Origin: Advenella kashmirensis W13003 | Lineage (GTDB): Bacteria; Pseudomonadota; Gammaproteobacteria; Burkholderiales; Burkholderiaceae_B | Length of the DNA stretch: 64,000 bases | Direction: 5' to 3' | Assembly: GCF_000506985.1 (NCBI RefSeq) | Contig: NZ_KI650983.1 | Coordinates: 1 to 64,000 of the forward strand | Shown: in pieces, positions 27,788 through 37,446 of the stretch | Layout of the letters: each line of letters opens with the position of its first letter | Numbering within the stretch: the stretch's first letter is position 1 | Made by a program: the position numbers and the translations under genes | The notes under the pieces: model-generated | What the model saw: only the letters and a program-made list of their open reading frames with translations | Databases searched by the model: none | What the model was told of the DNA's origin: nothing

Positions 27788-28510
27788 TTAGCTTTGTTGG
27801 TATTGCTGCTGCAATTGTCCCGAAAAAATCACACCCTGCTCTCCCAGCAGCTTTTGCAGGGATCGTCCAAGGCGCTCCAGGGACTGCTCCCGTAATGACG
27901 CTGTCATGGTTTTGCGTGACGATTTATCAAAATCAATCAGCCAGATTTTCTGGTTGTCATCCACCAGAATATTATGCGCGTTCAGGTCGGCATGATAGAC
28001 ACGGGCATCATGCAACTGCCGGATGGCGGCCGCCACCGGCGCCACCAGGTGAATGCTGGCAGGGCCCGCCCGACTGATCGCCTGGGCCAGCGAAATGGTA
28101 TTTTCCAGTCTTTCGGTCATGATCGCAGCCCGATACGTAGCACCACGGCGCTGATAAGCAGCAGCCATGGCACGCGGCACCGGCAGCCCTTCAGCATGCA
28201 TAGCATTCAGCAGATCAAACTCCCGGAACGAACGGGTGGTTTCTTCGGACACCCACACGTATCGTTCATCAACAAAGCGGCCGATCAGCCCGCCACGGTG
28301 ATAATGACGCAGAACCGCTTCCCCCCAGGGCGTGCTGACATACCAGGCGGTATTGCGCCCGCCGTCAGAAACCTTGCTGGCCTTGGCGCCCCAGGTGCGG
28401 GGGGTGAAGATTTCAATCCGGGCCGGGATGGGGAAATCCGGATGAATCCGGATGCCATGGTGCATCTGGCGCACGGGCCGGTGCGTGCTGCGAAAACCGG
28501 GCTCAGCCAT
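27788..28510 (-). CDS. kdkA: 3-deoxy-D-manno-octulosonic acid kinase
   Basis: Phosphorylates the Kdo residue of the LPS inner core; it uses a small protein-kinase-like fold. The 240-aa protein shows VLRHYHRGGLIGRF, a typical KdkA stretch, the catalytic loop HADLNAHNILVDD and the metal-binding DFDKS (equivalent to DFG). The ATG at 28510 overlaps the end of the globin gene by 8 bases; the frame stays open further upstream but without homology. Species with a single phosphorylated Kdo, such as Bordetella and Haemophilus, carry this gene. Confidence 0.87.
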   Translation of the reverse strand: MAEPGFRSTHRPVRQMHHGIRIHPDFPIPARIEIFTPRTWGAKASKVSDGGRNTAWYVSTPWGEAVLRHYHRGGLIGRFVDERYVWVSEETTRSFREFDLLNAMHAEGLPVPRAMAAAYQRRGATYRAAIMTERLENTISLAQAISRAGPASIHLVAPVAAAIRQLHDARVYHADLNAHNILVDDNQKIWLIDFDKSSRKTMTASLREQSLERLGRSLQKLLGEQGVIFSGQLQQQYQQS

Positions 28511-28922
28511 CTTTGTTCCGCATCCAGTCGGCCACCCCAAAAAACGAGTGCAGCAAATGTTCCTGCAGGGGCGCCGGTACATTGCAATCCATCATGGCCC
28601 GCCCCATGCACGCCACCCATTCGTCGCGTTCCCGGGTACCGATGGCAAACGGCAGATGACGCGCGCGCAGCATGGGATGACCGTACTTTTCGATATAACG
28701 GTCGGGTCCGCCCAGATAACCGCTCAGAAACAGAAACAGCTTTTCTCGTGCGTTATCCAGAGACGCACCATGCGTGGCTCGCAAAGCCTTGAAATCAGGT
28801 TCCAGGTCCATCAGGTCATAGAAGCGCTCTACCAGCGCATGTAATCCGGCTTCACCGCCGATCTGGTCGTAAAACGTAATTGTGGTGTCCAGATTCTCCA
28901 CAATATTCAATAGTCTGGCCAT
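28503..28922 (-). CDS. Group II truncated hemoglobin
   Basis: A 139-aa trHb2 (TrHbO) globin. YDQIGGEAGLHALVERFYDLM opens the fold, the proximal heme-binding His is in RARHLPFAIG, and the Trp of DEWVACM sits at the G8 position that marks group II. Such proteins bind O2 and NO or act in redox chemistry. The gene starts with the last base of the ybbP-like stop codon (TAATG) and overlaps kdkA by 8 bases, an odd partnership that says little about function. Confidence 0.88.
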   Translation of the reverse strand: MARLLNIVENLDTTITFYDQIGGEAGLHALVERFYDLMDLEPDFKALRATHGASLDNAREKLFLFLSGYLGGPDRYIEKYGHPMLRARHLPFAIGTRERDEWVACMGRAMMDCNVPAPLQEHLLHSFFGVADWMRNKDG

Positions 28923-31432
28923 TACTCGGCACTCCGTAAAATGAGCAGCGGGGGCGTATTTTTCACCGCACGCAGGGCCATTTTACCCCCTAACCAGGAA
29001 GCGGCAAGGCCCAGCACGATTCCGCTCACCCAGGGCAGCACGCCCGTGCTCAGGGAAATATCAAAGACCTGCACGGCAAGCAGTTGGGCAATGAGAATGG
29101 CAAAAGCTGCCGCCAGTGTGCCCGACATGACCCCAATCACGATCAGTTCGCTGCGCTGAGCCTGATCCAGTTGCCGCGAAGTGGCGCCCATTGCACGCAG
29201 CAACCCCGCCTCATAGCGTCGCTCGTCCTGGGTCGACAGAAAAGCCGTACTCAGCACCACCACACCCGCCGCCAGCGTGAAGACGAACAAAAACTGCACC
29301 GCAGCCGTCACGCTGTCCAGAATGCTCTGCAACTGGCGCAATATCCCGGATACGTCAAAGACCGTGATATTGGGGAACTGGCTGACCACATCCTGGGTAA
29401 ACGCCGCTTTCTGTTCCGGCAAATGAAAGGCCGTAATCCATGTCGCCGGCTTATCCTGCAGGGCCGCGGGCGACAGAATGGCAAAGAAGTTGACCTGCAT
29501 GGAATCCCACTTGACCGTTCGCAGGCTGGTGACTCTGGCTGTCACGAGTTCGCCGGCCACATCGAAAGTCACTTCGTCGTTTAGCGAGACCCCAAGCTGA
29601 CGGGCAATGTCATCCTCGAAAGAGACCTCGGCCGCCTTCGGGTCCAGCCAGCGCCCGGCCGCAATCCGGTTGCTTGACGGCAGCTCGGTCAGCCACGACA
29701 GATTGAACTCTCTTTCGGCCAGCCGCTGCGTGCGTTCCGATTCGTAGGCAGCCGGATCGACATCCTTGTCGCCGATGCGAATCAGGCGTCCGCGCACCAT
29801 GGGGTCGAGCACCGGCACACCGAGCCCCTCACGCTCGAACAGCGCATTGAGCGCCGGTATCTGGTCCTGCTGAATATTGATCAGAAAGCGGTTCGGCGCA
29901 TCGGGTGGCAAGTTATTCTGCCAGGCCGCCAGCAGGTCTGTCCGCAGCAGGCCCAGCAACAGAATAATCATGATTCCCAGCGTGAGTGCGCAGATCTGCA
30001 CCACAGTCATGCCGCGACGGTTGACCAGTCCGGCCAGCGCAAACCGCAGTACGGGTCGCGACACCAGGGCATGACGCAGCCGCCCCAGCAGCCGCAGAAT
30101 GACCCAGGCCATGACAGCACAAATCAGCATGGCACCGATAAAGCCGCCAGCGCTAATCAGGGCGAGCTTCGCATTCCCCGTATGCAGCAGGAGCAGTCCC
30201 AGCCAGACCAGGACACCCACCAGCACGGCGACCAGCGGCCGGCCGGCGCCTACGTCCAGCTCGCGCCGCAACGCTTTAAGCGGCGGCACCCGTGACAGAT
30301 GCAGAACGGGTATGACACAAAATCCGAAAGCCAGCACCCAGCCGGTCAGCATACCGGTCGCGCCTGGCACCCAGGAGACCGCGGGCAGCGTGGCCGGGAT
30401 CAGGCCTGCCAGAAAATACATCAGCACATAATGCAACGCCAGGCCCACAATGACACCTGTGATCGAAGCGAAGGTCGCAATCAGCAGAAACTCGATAGCC
30501 ACCATGCGCAGAATGGTACTTTGTGTAGCCCCCAAACTGCGCATGACCGCCAGCCCGTCCTGGTGCCGGGCGGAAAAGCGTCTTGCGGCCAGAGCGATGG
30601 CCACGCTGGCAATCATGACACTGAGCACGGAGACCAGCGACAGGAACTGCTCGGCCCGGTCCAGCGAAGCCCGGATTTCCGGTCGCGCCGAATCGGTGCC
30701 GATAATCTGACGACCCTTGGCCGGCCTGGCCTGCAGCCAGGTGCGCAGCTGGCTGATCTGGTCTGCCGCCCCGGCCATCAACAGGGTTTCCTTGACCCGA
30801 CTGCCGGGCACCAGCAGCCCCGTTGCCTGCAGATCCGCTTCGTTCATCATCAGGCGCGGCGCGATATTCACAAACGCCACATTGCGGTCCGGTTCGTTTT
30901 CAATCAGGGCGGCGACCCTCAGCGTTTTCATGCCGACCCGCAGTTCGGCCTGGGGCGGCGCCTGCAATTGCGCCAGCAGTGCCGGGTCTACCCACACAGT
31001 GCCGGCCGGCGGAATACGCTGCACCGATTCGCGTTCAATTGCCGCACCCGTTGATCCTGCGTGTTGCAGTGTCACTGTGCCTTTCAAGGGGTACCCCTCG
31101 GAGACGACCTTGACCGAAGCCAGTCTGGACTGGCTGTCAAAGGTCACCATGGAAGGAAATTGCCAGGTTTTGGCGGTCTGCAGCGAGGCCGCGTGCGCCC
31201 GATCGATGACCTCCTGTTCAATCGGCGTATCCGATTCATACAACAGGTCGGCGCCCAGCACCTGCCCCGCATTATCATTCAACCCGGATGACACCCGATC
31301 GGCCAGGAAACCCACGCTGCAAACGGCAGTGACGGCCACCACGAGCGCCAGTGCAAGCAGGCGTAACTCGCCGGACATCCAGTCGCGGCGAAACAAGCGC
31401 CATGCCATTTGCCATATTGCCAAGGGACCCAC
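28922..31432 (-). CDS. FtsX-family ABC transporter permease, YbbP-like
   Basis: An 836-aa membrane protein with the YbbP layout: one N-terminal helix, a large periplasmic domain, three helices around residues 260-370, a central pair, a second periplasmic domain (about 500-690) and three C-terminal helices. FtsX-type repeats are seen in AVMRSLGATQSTILRMVAIEFLL and GLLRAMGATSRQLDQAQRSELIV. It starts with a GTG at 31432 preceded by GGAGA at a spacing of 5. The partner ATPase (YbbA) and TesA that often neighbour it are not here. Its substrate is unknown; the class handles lipoproteins, lipids or efflux. Confidence 0.85.
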   Translation of the reverse strand: MGPLAIWQMAWRLFRRDWMSGELRLLALALVVAVTAVCSVGFLADRVSSGLNDNAGQVLGADLLYESDTPIEQEVIDRAHAASLQTAKTWQFPSMVTFDSQSRLASVKVVSEGYPLKGTVTLQHAGSTGAAIERESVQRIPPAGTVWVDPALLAQLQAPPQAELRVGMKTLRVAALIENEPDRNVAFVNIAPRLMMNEADLQATGLLVPGSRVKETLLMAGAADQISQLRTWLQARPAKGRQIIGTDSARPEIRASLDRAEQFLSLVSVLSVMIASVAIALAARRFSARHQDGLAVMRSLGATQSTILRMVAIEFLLIATFASITGVIVGLALHYVLMYFLAGLIPATLPAVSWVPGATGMLTGWVLAFGFCVIPVLHLSRVPPLKALRRELDVGAGRPLVAVLVGVLVWLGLLLLHTGNAKLALISAGGFIGAMLICAVMAWVILRLLGRLRHALVSRPVLRFALAGLVNRRGMTVVQICALTLGIMIILLLGLLRTDLLAAWQNNLPPDAPNRFLINIQQDQIPALNALFEREGLGVPVLDPMVRGRLIRIGDKDVDPAAYESERTQRLAEREFNLSWLTELPSSNRIAAGRWLDPKAAEVSFEDDIARQLGVSLNDEVTFDVAGELVTARVTSLRTVKWDSMQVNFFAILSPAALQDKPATWITAFHLPEQKAAFTQDVVSQFPNITVFDVSGILRQLQSILDSVTAAVQFLFVFTLAAGVVVLSTAFLSTQDERRYEAGLLRAMGATSRQLDQAQRSELIVIGVMSGTLAAAFAILIAQLLAVQVFDISLSTGVLPWVSGIVLGLAASWLGGKMALRAVKNTPPLLILRSAE

Positions 31433-31455
31433 AGTTTTCTCCAGAATTCAGGCTG

Positions 31456-32226
31456 TTATTTCCATAACAGCAACACCACGGTCAGATACAGAACAGCGGC
31501 GAAAATCAGTTTGAGCGTACGCTCGGGCAGGTAGAACGCCAAACGCACGCCTTGGCGTATCATCAGCATGCCGCCCACGGATAAGGCAATCCCGACTGTC
31601 CAGTCTGTATTGCCGTGCCAGGAATACGTGATCAGCGCCACCAGCGTGCCGGGCACGATCATCGACAGCGCCATGGCCTGGGCCGATGTCTGGCGAAATC
31701 GGTAGACCACGGTCATGACAGGTACGAGGATGAGCGAGCCGCCCACGCCGAACAGGCCGCCTATGACACCTGAAATAGCTCCGAGTATGACATATTGTGT
31801 AAATCCCATGCGGCGGGCAGGCGTCGCATCCGCTTTCTCCTGCCGGGTGCGTGTTCGTAGAGTCTGCCAGATATAGAAAGTGGCGACCGAGGCCAGAAAA
31901 ACGGCAAACAAATTGCGCAGCATGACGGGACTCATATCCTGCGCCACCAGCGCTGCCAGATGGGTGGCCACCACATTGGCCGCCACACCGATCGCGACAC
32001 TGCGAAAATCAATGGGAGAGCGCTTATGATAATTTCGCAGCGTCAGCAGCACATTGGAGGCAATCATAAGCAGCGCCGTTCCCTGGGCGAGCTGCTGCGG
32101 CATGGCAAACACCAGGGCCAGCATGGGAATGGCAATCAGGCCGCCGCCGATTCCCACAATAGCGCCCACAAAACCGATAGCCGCGCCCAGCGAAACAAAC
32201 AGCAGCAGATTCAGATACCAATCCAT
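31456..32226 (-). CDS. TauE/SafE-family membrane transporter
   Basis: A 256-aa protein with about eight transmembrane segments in two homologous halves, each opening with a glycine-rich motif: VGAIVGIGGGLIAIPML and IGGLFGVGGSLILVPVM. The family exports sulfite, sulfoacetate or other organosulfur anions. No sulfonate gene is adjacent, so the substrate is open. It lies 158 bases downstream of radA on the same strand. Confidence 0.85.
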   Translation of the reverse strand: MDWYLNLLLFVSLGAAIGFVGAIVGIGGGLIAIPMLALVFAMPQQLAQGTALLMIASNVLLTLRNYHKRSPIDFRSVAIGVAANVVATHLAALVAQDMSPVMLRNLFAVFLASVATFYIWQTLRTRTRQEKADATPARRMGFTQYVILGAISGVIGGLFGVGGSLILVPVMTVVYRFRQTSAQAMALSMIVPGTLVALITYSWHGNTDWTVGIALSVGGMLMIRQGVRLAFYLPERTLKLIFAAVLYLTVVLLLWK

Positions 32227-32384
32227 ATATTCTCATTCTAAAGCGGTCTGAACCGATCGGGATACGCGCCCGTGAATCGAATCAGCCTTTTCTATCCTGC
32301 ACATTGCTGCCCGTGTGGGCTACCACGCCCGCAAACCAGGCCCCGCGTACTCACCCGTTCGCGCGTACAGCCCGATTAATACCG

Positions 32385-33746
32385 TCAGCGGATCAGATCC
32401 AGCACTTCATCCAGACGGGAGACAGCCTTGATTTCCAGCCCCTCTATGGGTTGTTTGGGCGCATTGTGCCGGGGAATCAGCGCTACGTTGAAACCCAGTT
32501 TGGCCGCCTCACGCAGCCGTTCCTGGCCGCGCGGTGCCGGTCGCACTTCGCCGGCCAATCCGACTTCACCAAACGCAAACAGCCCTTTGGGTAGCGGCTT
32601 GTTACGAAGCGACGAAAGAATCGCCAGCAGCACCGGCAAATCGGTTGCCGTTTCGGTAATACGCACGCCGCCCACGGCATTCACAAATACATCCTGATCA
32701 TAGCTGGCAACCCCCGCATGACGATGCAGCACCGCCAGCAGCATGGCCAGGCGGCTGCCGTCTACTCCCAGCGTCAGCCGGCGCGGATTGGGCACATGTG
32801 CCGTGTCGACCAGGGCCTGGATCTCGACCAGAAGCGGTCGCGTACCTTCCTGGGTCGCCACCACGCAGGAACCGGGCACATTGTCGGTATGCTGGGACAG
32901 AAACAGCGCCGACGGATTGCTCACGCCCTTCAGCCCCTTGTCGGTCATGGCGAACACACCCAGTTCATTGACTGCGCCATAACGGTTCTTGAAAGCACGG
33001 ATCAAACGATAAGACGAATCGGTTTCCCCTTCGAAATACAGCACGGTGTCTACAATGTGCTCCAGCACACGGGGGCCGGCCAGGGTGCCATCTTTGGTCA
33101 CATGGCCGATCATGACCATGGCGACACCCGTCTGTTTGGCGATGCGGGTCAGCTGTGCTGCGCACTCGCGGACCTGTGACACCGATCCGGGTGCAGAAGA
33201 CAATTGCCCCGAATAGAGTGTCTGAATGGAATCGATGACGGCAACCGCAGGCTTATGCTGCTGCAGGACAGCCTGTATGCTTTCGAGTTGAATTTCAGCA
33301 ACCAGCTGGACGGCACCGGTCACCAGATCCAGGCGCTTGGCGCGCAACGCGACCTGCTCGGCCGATTCTTCCCCGGTAATATAGAGCACCGGTGTGGTAC
33401 GCGAGAGCGATGCCAGCGCCTGCAGCAGCAATGTCGATTTGCCGATGCCCGGGTCGCCGCCGATCAGCACCACGCCGCCAGGCACCAGACCACCGCCCAG
33501 AACGCGGTCAAACTCCGACAGGCCTGTGGGTTGACGGGGCGTGTCCCGCGCTTCGATATCGGCGAGATTTCTGACCGGGGCCGCTTCCGCCAGGTGCGCA
33601 TAGCGATTGGGGGCGGCGGCAGCCGTACCCCGCTCTACTGTTTCTTCCAGTGTATTCCATGCCTGACAATGTGGACACTGCCCCTGCCATTTGGCGCTCA
33701 CGCCTCCGCATTCCTGACAGACATAAACCGTTTTTGCTTTCGCCAT
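32385..33746 (-). CDS. radA: DNA repair protein RadA (Sms)
   Basis: A 453-aa protein that processes branched recombination intermediates and acts as a DnaB-like helicase. The zinc finger has C10-x2-C13 and C24-x2-C27, Walker A is GDPGIGKST (97-105), the RadA motif KNRYGAVNELGVF is in the middle, and a Lon-protease-like domain forms the C terminus. AAGGAG stands 4 bases before the ATG. It follows the SDR gene by 26 bases. Confidence 0.95.
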   Translation of the reverse strand: MAKAKTVYVCQECGGVSAKWQGQCPHCQAWNTLEETVERGTAAAAPNRYAHLAEAAPVRNLADIEARDTPRQPTGLSEFDRVLGGGLVPGGVVLIGGDPGIGKSTLLLQALASLSRTTPVLYITGEESAEQVALRAKRLDLVTGAVQLVAEIQLESIQAVLQQHKPAVAVIDSIQTLYSGQLSSAPGSVSQVRECAAQLTRIAKQTGVAMVMIGHVTKDGTLAGPRVLEHIVDTVLYFEGETDSSYRLIRAFKNRYGAVNELGVFAMTDKGLKGVSNPSALFLSQHTDNVPGSCVVATQEGTRPLLVEIQALVDTAHVPNPRRLTLGVDGSRLAMLLAVLHRHAGVASYDQDVFVNAVGGVRITETATDLPVLLAILSSLRNKPLPKGLFAFGEVGLAGEVRPAPRGQERLREAAKLGFNVALIPRHNAPKQPIEGLEIKAVSRLDEVLDLIR

Positions 33747-33772
33747 ACTGCTCCTTGTTGCCAGGGTCGTCC

Positions 33773-34480
33773 TCAGATGGACGATCCCCCATCCACGCCA
33801 ATGTTCTGCCCGGTAATATAGGCGGCTTCATCCGACAGCAGGAAAGCGACCACGGCTGCGACCTCTTCCGGACGACCCATGCGCTTCATGGGTACCCGCG
33901 CCAGCAATTGCTTTTCTTCTTCGCTGCCCGCCGGCTGCCCCTTGCGAAAGAACTCGGTTTCAATCGGTCCGGGAGAGACGGCATTCACCGTAATACCGTA
34001 TTCGGCCAGCTCCAGCGCCCAGGTTTTGGTACAGCCTATCAATGCCGCCTTGGACGCGGAATAACTGGTACGACCGGCCTTGCCGCGGGCTGCGCGGCTG
34101 GCGATATTGACGATCCGCCCTTCGCGGCGCATTTTCATTGATTCCACGAAAGCCTGCGTGACCTGCACCGCAGCGCGCAGATTGACATCGTAGGACTGGT
34201 ACAGCGAGGACAGATTCACTTCGCCCAGGTTTTCCGCCAACACGACACCCGCGTTATTGACCACGGCATCAACCGGGTACTTCTCACGGATCATGCGCAG
34301 CATTTCTTCTGTATGACCGGCGTCGTTCAGATCGCACTGATACAGGAAACCGGGAAAATCAATATCACTGACCTGCCGGGCAATGCCGACCACATGAGCG
34401 CCGGCATCGCTTAAGCGACGGGTGATGGCCCAGCCGATGCCCTTGGTGGCGCCGGTAACAAGCACGCATTTATTTTTCAA
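33773..34480 (-). CDS. Short-chain dehydrogenase/reductase
   Basis: NAD(P)-dependent SDR of 235 aa. The nucleotide-binding TGATKGIG is at 9-16, NNAG at 75-78, and the catalytic residues are S128, Y140 and K144 (YSASK). It resembles FabG-type 3-oxoacyl reductases, but the substrate cannot be read off. The start is a TTG at 34480 with AGGAGA at a spacing of 5; the frame continues upstream inside alr without homology. The first 11 bases overlap the end of alr, so translation is probably coupled. Confidence 0.88.
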   Translation of the reverse strand: MKNKCVLVTGATKGIGWAITRRLSDAGAHVVGIARQVSDIDFPGFLYQCDLNDAGHTEEMLRMIREKYPVDAVVNNAGVVLAENLGEVNLSSLYQSYDVNLRAAVQVTQAFVESMKMRREGRIVNIASRAARGKAGRTSYSASKAALIGCTKTWALELAEYGITVNAVSPGPIETEFFRKGQPAGSEEEKQLLARVPMKRMGRPEEVAAVVAFLLSDEAAYITGQNIGVDGGSSI

Positions 34481-35645
34481 TGGATTCTCCTGGTTGTTCG
34501 ATATGAACCGGGACGCGCATTGCCAGTGCGCACAGCAGTTCGTAGGCAATTGTACCTGCCGATGCCGCGACCTCGTCGATATGCGGTCCCCGCTCGCCCC
34601 ACAAGGTGACCCAATCACCGGCAACAGCATCGGGCACCGGATCCAGGTCGATGGTCAGCATATCCATGGACACGCGCCCCGCCAGTTGCGTCTGCACACC
34701 GTTCACCCAAGCTGGGGTGCCCGAAGGTGCGCTGCGCGGATACCCATCGGCATAACCACAGGCAACGACACCGATTCGCATGTCACGGGTTGCCGTAAAG
34801 GTAGAGCCGTAACCCACGCTTTGGCCTTCTTTGATATGCTGCACCGACAGCAGGCGTGCCTGCAGCGTCATGGTCTGGCGCAGGCCGAACTCGTCGCCGG
34901 TGGTGTTGGCAAACGGCGATGACCCATACAGACAAATACCGGGCCGCACCCAGTTGTCAGCCTCTGAAACAGCCAGTTGGGGGTAACGCAGGACCGCAGC
35001 CGAATTGCACAGACTGATCGGGCCCTGGATGTTGCCCACCGTCTCGCGAAATACCTGCACCGGCGCGTCCACCGCACCTTGTGCACCATCGGCGTCGGCA
35101 AAATGCGTCATAAAACCGATGCGGCCGATCTTGCCCTGCTGCTGCAGCGTGAGCAGATCCTGGTGCGCCTGTGCAAACTGCTGTGGCGCGAAACCCAGCC
35201 GGTTCATGCCGGTGTTTATCTTAAGAAAGACATCCAGCGGCGTTGCCAGCGTAGCTGACTGCAGCATGCGAATCTGTTCCGGATGATGAATGGTGCTCAT
35301 GACTTTGTTTTGCTGCAGCACGGGCAAGTCCCGTTCCTCGAAAAAACCTTCGAGCATCAATAGCGGTTTGTCCCAGCCGGCCTGGCGGCAGCGCACGGTT
35401 TCCTGCAGATCCAGCATCGCCAGGCCATCGGCCTGGGCGAAACCGCGAATGCCATTTTCCAGCCCGTGGCCGTAGGCATTGGCCTTGATGACGGCCCAGA
35501 TATACGTGGCCCCCAGCCGCGCTGTGGCCGTATCGGGCTGCGTTGAGGCCGGCGCCTGTCGGGCATTGTCAAGATATTGCCGAATAAGACTCAGGTTGTG
35601 GGACATGGCCGGCAGTGAAATCACTGCCCGGATCGGACGCGGCAT
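34470..35645 (-). CDS. alr: Alanine racemase
   Basis: PLP enzyme interconverting L- and D-alanine for peptidoglycan. The PLP lysine is K54 in VIKANAYGHG, and the C-terminal beta domain supplies the second catalytic base in the SVGYGSTFTA region. At 391 aa it is slightly longer than average; part of the excess is a Gln/Ala/Thr-rich stretch at about 29-45 between the first helix and the barrel. It heads an apparent alr-SDR-radA transcript. Confidence 0.93.
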   Translation of the reverse strand: MPRPIRAVISLPAMSHNLSLIRQYLDNARQAPASTQPDTATARLGATYIWAVIKANAYGHGLENGIRGFAQADGLAMLDLQETVRCRQAGWDKPLLMLEGFFEERDLPVLQQNKVMSTIHHPEQIRMLQSATLATPLDVFLKINTGMNRLGFAPQQFAQAHQDLLTLQQQGKIGRIGFMTHFADADGAQGAVDAPVQVFRETVGNIQGPISLCNSAAVLRYPQLAVSEADNWVRPGICLYGSSPFANTTGDEFGLRQTMTLQARLLSVQHIKEGQSVGYGSTFTATRDMRIGVVACGYADGYPRSAPSGTPAWVNGVQTQLAGRVSMDMLTIDLDPVPDAVAGDWVTLWGERGPHIDEVAASAGTIAYELLCALAMRVPVHIEQPGESIEK

Positions 35646-35729
35646 AGAGTGGCTCCCCAGTTCAATTTCGTCATGCTGGATTGATCAGGGTAAATTATAA
35701 TCATTGCGTCATCACATTAGCGCGTATTC

Positions 35730-36575
35730 ATGTCCGTCGACCATTATGAGAATTTTCCGGTGGCCTCTGTGCTGCTGCCCAGGCATTTGCGTTCCGCCGT
35801 CACGGCCATATACGCCTTTGCCCGTCAGGCGGACGATATTGCAGATGAAGGCCAGGCCAGCGCAGAAAGTCGACTGGCGCAACTGAACGCGTTCGATCAG
35901 GCCCTGCTGCATATAAAGGACAGCAACTGTTCCGCGACCCATTTCGAGCAGGTCCCGCAAGCCGTGTTTCTGGCCTTGCAGCGGGAAATACGCGCGCATG
36001 CGCTGCCGATCCAACCCTTGCGCGACCTGCTGGTCGCATTCCGGCAGGATGTCGAGCACATCCCGTTTCAGCACGACACCGATCTGTGGGCCTATTGCCG
36101 TTACTCGGCCAATCCGGTTGGCCGCCTTTTACTGCACTTGTACCGCAAGACAGACGACGCATCGCTTGCGCTGTCGGACCAGATCTGCACGGGTCTGCAA
36201 CTGGTCAATTTCTGGCAGGACATCGCGATTGACACCCGGCGTCACCGCTATTATCTGCCTGCCGACAGGCTCGCCGCCTATGGCATGACACACGCGGATC
36301 TGGACAATCGGCAACTGAATCACCAATGGCCCCGGTTAATGCAGGAAAACACCGCATTTGCACGTAGAATACTGCTTACTGGTGCGCCGCTGTGCGCACG
36401 TCTGCGCGGCCGGCCTGGCCTGGAACTCAAAATGATCGTCCAGGGCGGCTTGCGCATACTGGAAAAAATAGACGCCGTTGCGGGCGACGTCTTCCATCAC
36501 CGACCAACACTGAATAAAAAAGACTGGGCCCTGATGACATGGCGCAGCTTACGAAACCATCACTATGACACCTGA
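35730..36575 (+). CDS. hpnC: Squalene synthase HpnC (hydroxysqualene-forming step)
   Basis: Trans-isoprenyl-diphosphate synthase family protein of 281 aa. Together with HpnD and HpnE it converts two farnesyl diphosphates to squalene: HpnD makes presqualene diphosphate, HpnC turns it into hydroxysqualene, HpnE reduces that. The first Asp-rich motif is DDIAD (35-39) and the second is in NFWQDIAIDTRRHRYYLP. It opens the hpnCDE cluster and overlaps hpnD by 11 bases. Confidence 0.92.
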   Translation: MSVDHYENFPVASVLLPRHLRSAVTAIYAFARQADDIADEGQASAESRLAQLNAFDQALLHIKDSNCSATHFEQVPQAVFLALQREIRAHALPIQPLRDLLVAFRQDVEHIPFQHDTDLWAYCRYSANPVGRLLLHLYRKTDDASLALSDQICTGLQLVNFWQDIAIDTRRHRYYLPADRLAAYGMTHADLDNRQLNHQWPRLMQENTAFARRILLTGAPLCARLRGRPGLELKMIVQGGLRILEKIDAVAGDVFHHRPTLNKKDWALMTWRSLRNHHYDT

Positions 36576-37446
36576 CCAATATTGCCAAGAAAAGGCGGCG
36601 CGCAGCGGTTCGAGCTTTTACTATGCCTTTCTGTTTTTGCCGGCTGAACAACGCCGTGCCATTACTGCCGTGTATGCGTTCTGTCGCGAAGTAGACGATG
36701 TGGTCGACGAATGCACCGATCCTTCGGTTGCCCGTATCAAGCTGGCCTGGTGGAGCAAGGAAATCCACAAGCTGTTCGAAGGCCAGGCGGAACACCCCGT
36801 CACCCGCGCCCTGCAGCCGCATCTGGCGCCGTTCGGACTGCGCGAGGCGCAATTTCAGGCGGTGATCGACGGTATGGAAATGGATCTGGACCAAACGCGG
36901 TATATGGACTGGCCCGGTTTGCGCAAATACTGCTGGCACGCCGCCGGTGTGGTGGGCCAGTTGTCGGCACAGATTTTTACCTACCAGAATGGCGATACGC
37001 CGGCCTACGCCGAAAAACTCGGCCTGGCCCTGCAAATGACAAACATCATTCGCGATGTGGGCGACGATGCCCGGCGTGGCCGTATTTATCTGCCAATAGA
37101 CGATTTGCAGAAACATAATGTGAAAGCCGCCGATATTCTGAACAGCCGGGAAACCGATGACTTTCGCGCCCTGATGGCATTTCAGACAGCGCGCGCACGC
37201 GGACTTTATAAAGAGGCGATGGCGCTGCTGCACGAACAGGATCGCCGCGCACAACGGCCGGGGCTGATGATGGCCGCCATTTATTACACATTGCTGTGCG
37301 AAATCGAAAAAGACGGCTGGCCGGTGCTGACCAGTCGCATCTCGCTGACGCCACTGCGCAAACTCGTCATTGCCTGGAAGATATGGGTAGGCGGCGGCAA
37401 AGGGTTCATCCGTAAAATACGGGCACTGGATGTTCCGGCAAACTGA
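36565..37446 (+). CDS. hpnD: Presqualene diphosphate synthase HpnD
   Basis: A 293-aa member of the squalene/phytoene synthase family with Asp-rich motifs DDVVD (44-48) and RDVGDDARRGRIYLP. It condenses two farnesyl diphosphates into presqualene diphosphate. Overlaps on both sides (11 bases with hpnC, 17 with hpnE) show a tightly coupled operon. The farnesyl diphosphate supply, ispA and dxs, is encoded about 20 kb away in this window. Confidence 0.92.
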   Translation: MTPDQYCQEKAARSGSSFYYAFLFLPAEQRRAITAVYAFCREVDDVVDECTDPSVARIKLAWWSKEIHKLFEGQAEHPVTRALQPHLAPFGLREAQFQAVIDGMEMDLDQTRYMDWPGLRKYCWHAAGVVGQLSAQIFTYQNGDTPAYAEKLGLALQMTNIIRDVGDDARRGRIYLPIDDLQKHNVKAADILNSRETDDFRALMAFQTARARGLYKEAMALLHEQDRRAQRPGLMMAAIYYTLLCEIEKDGWPVLTSRISLTPLRKLVIAWKIWVGGGKGFIRKIRALDVPAN

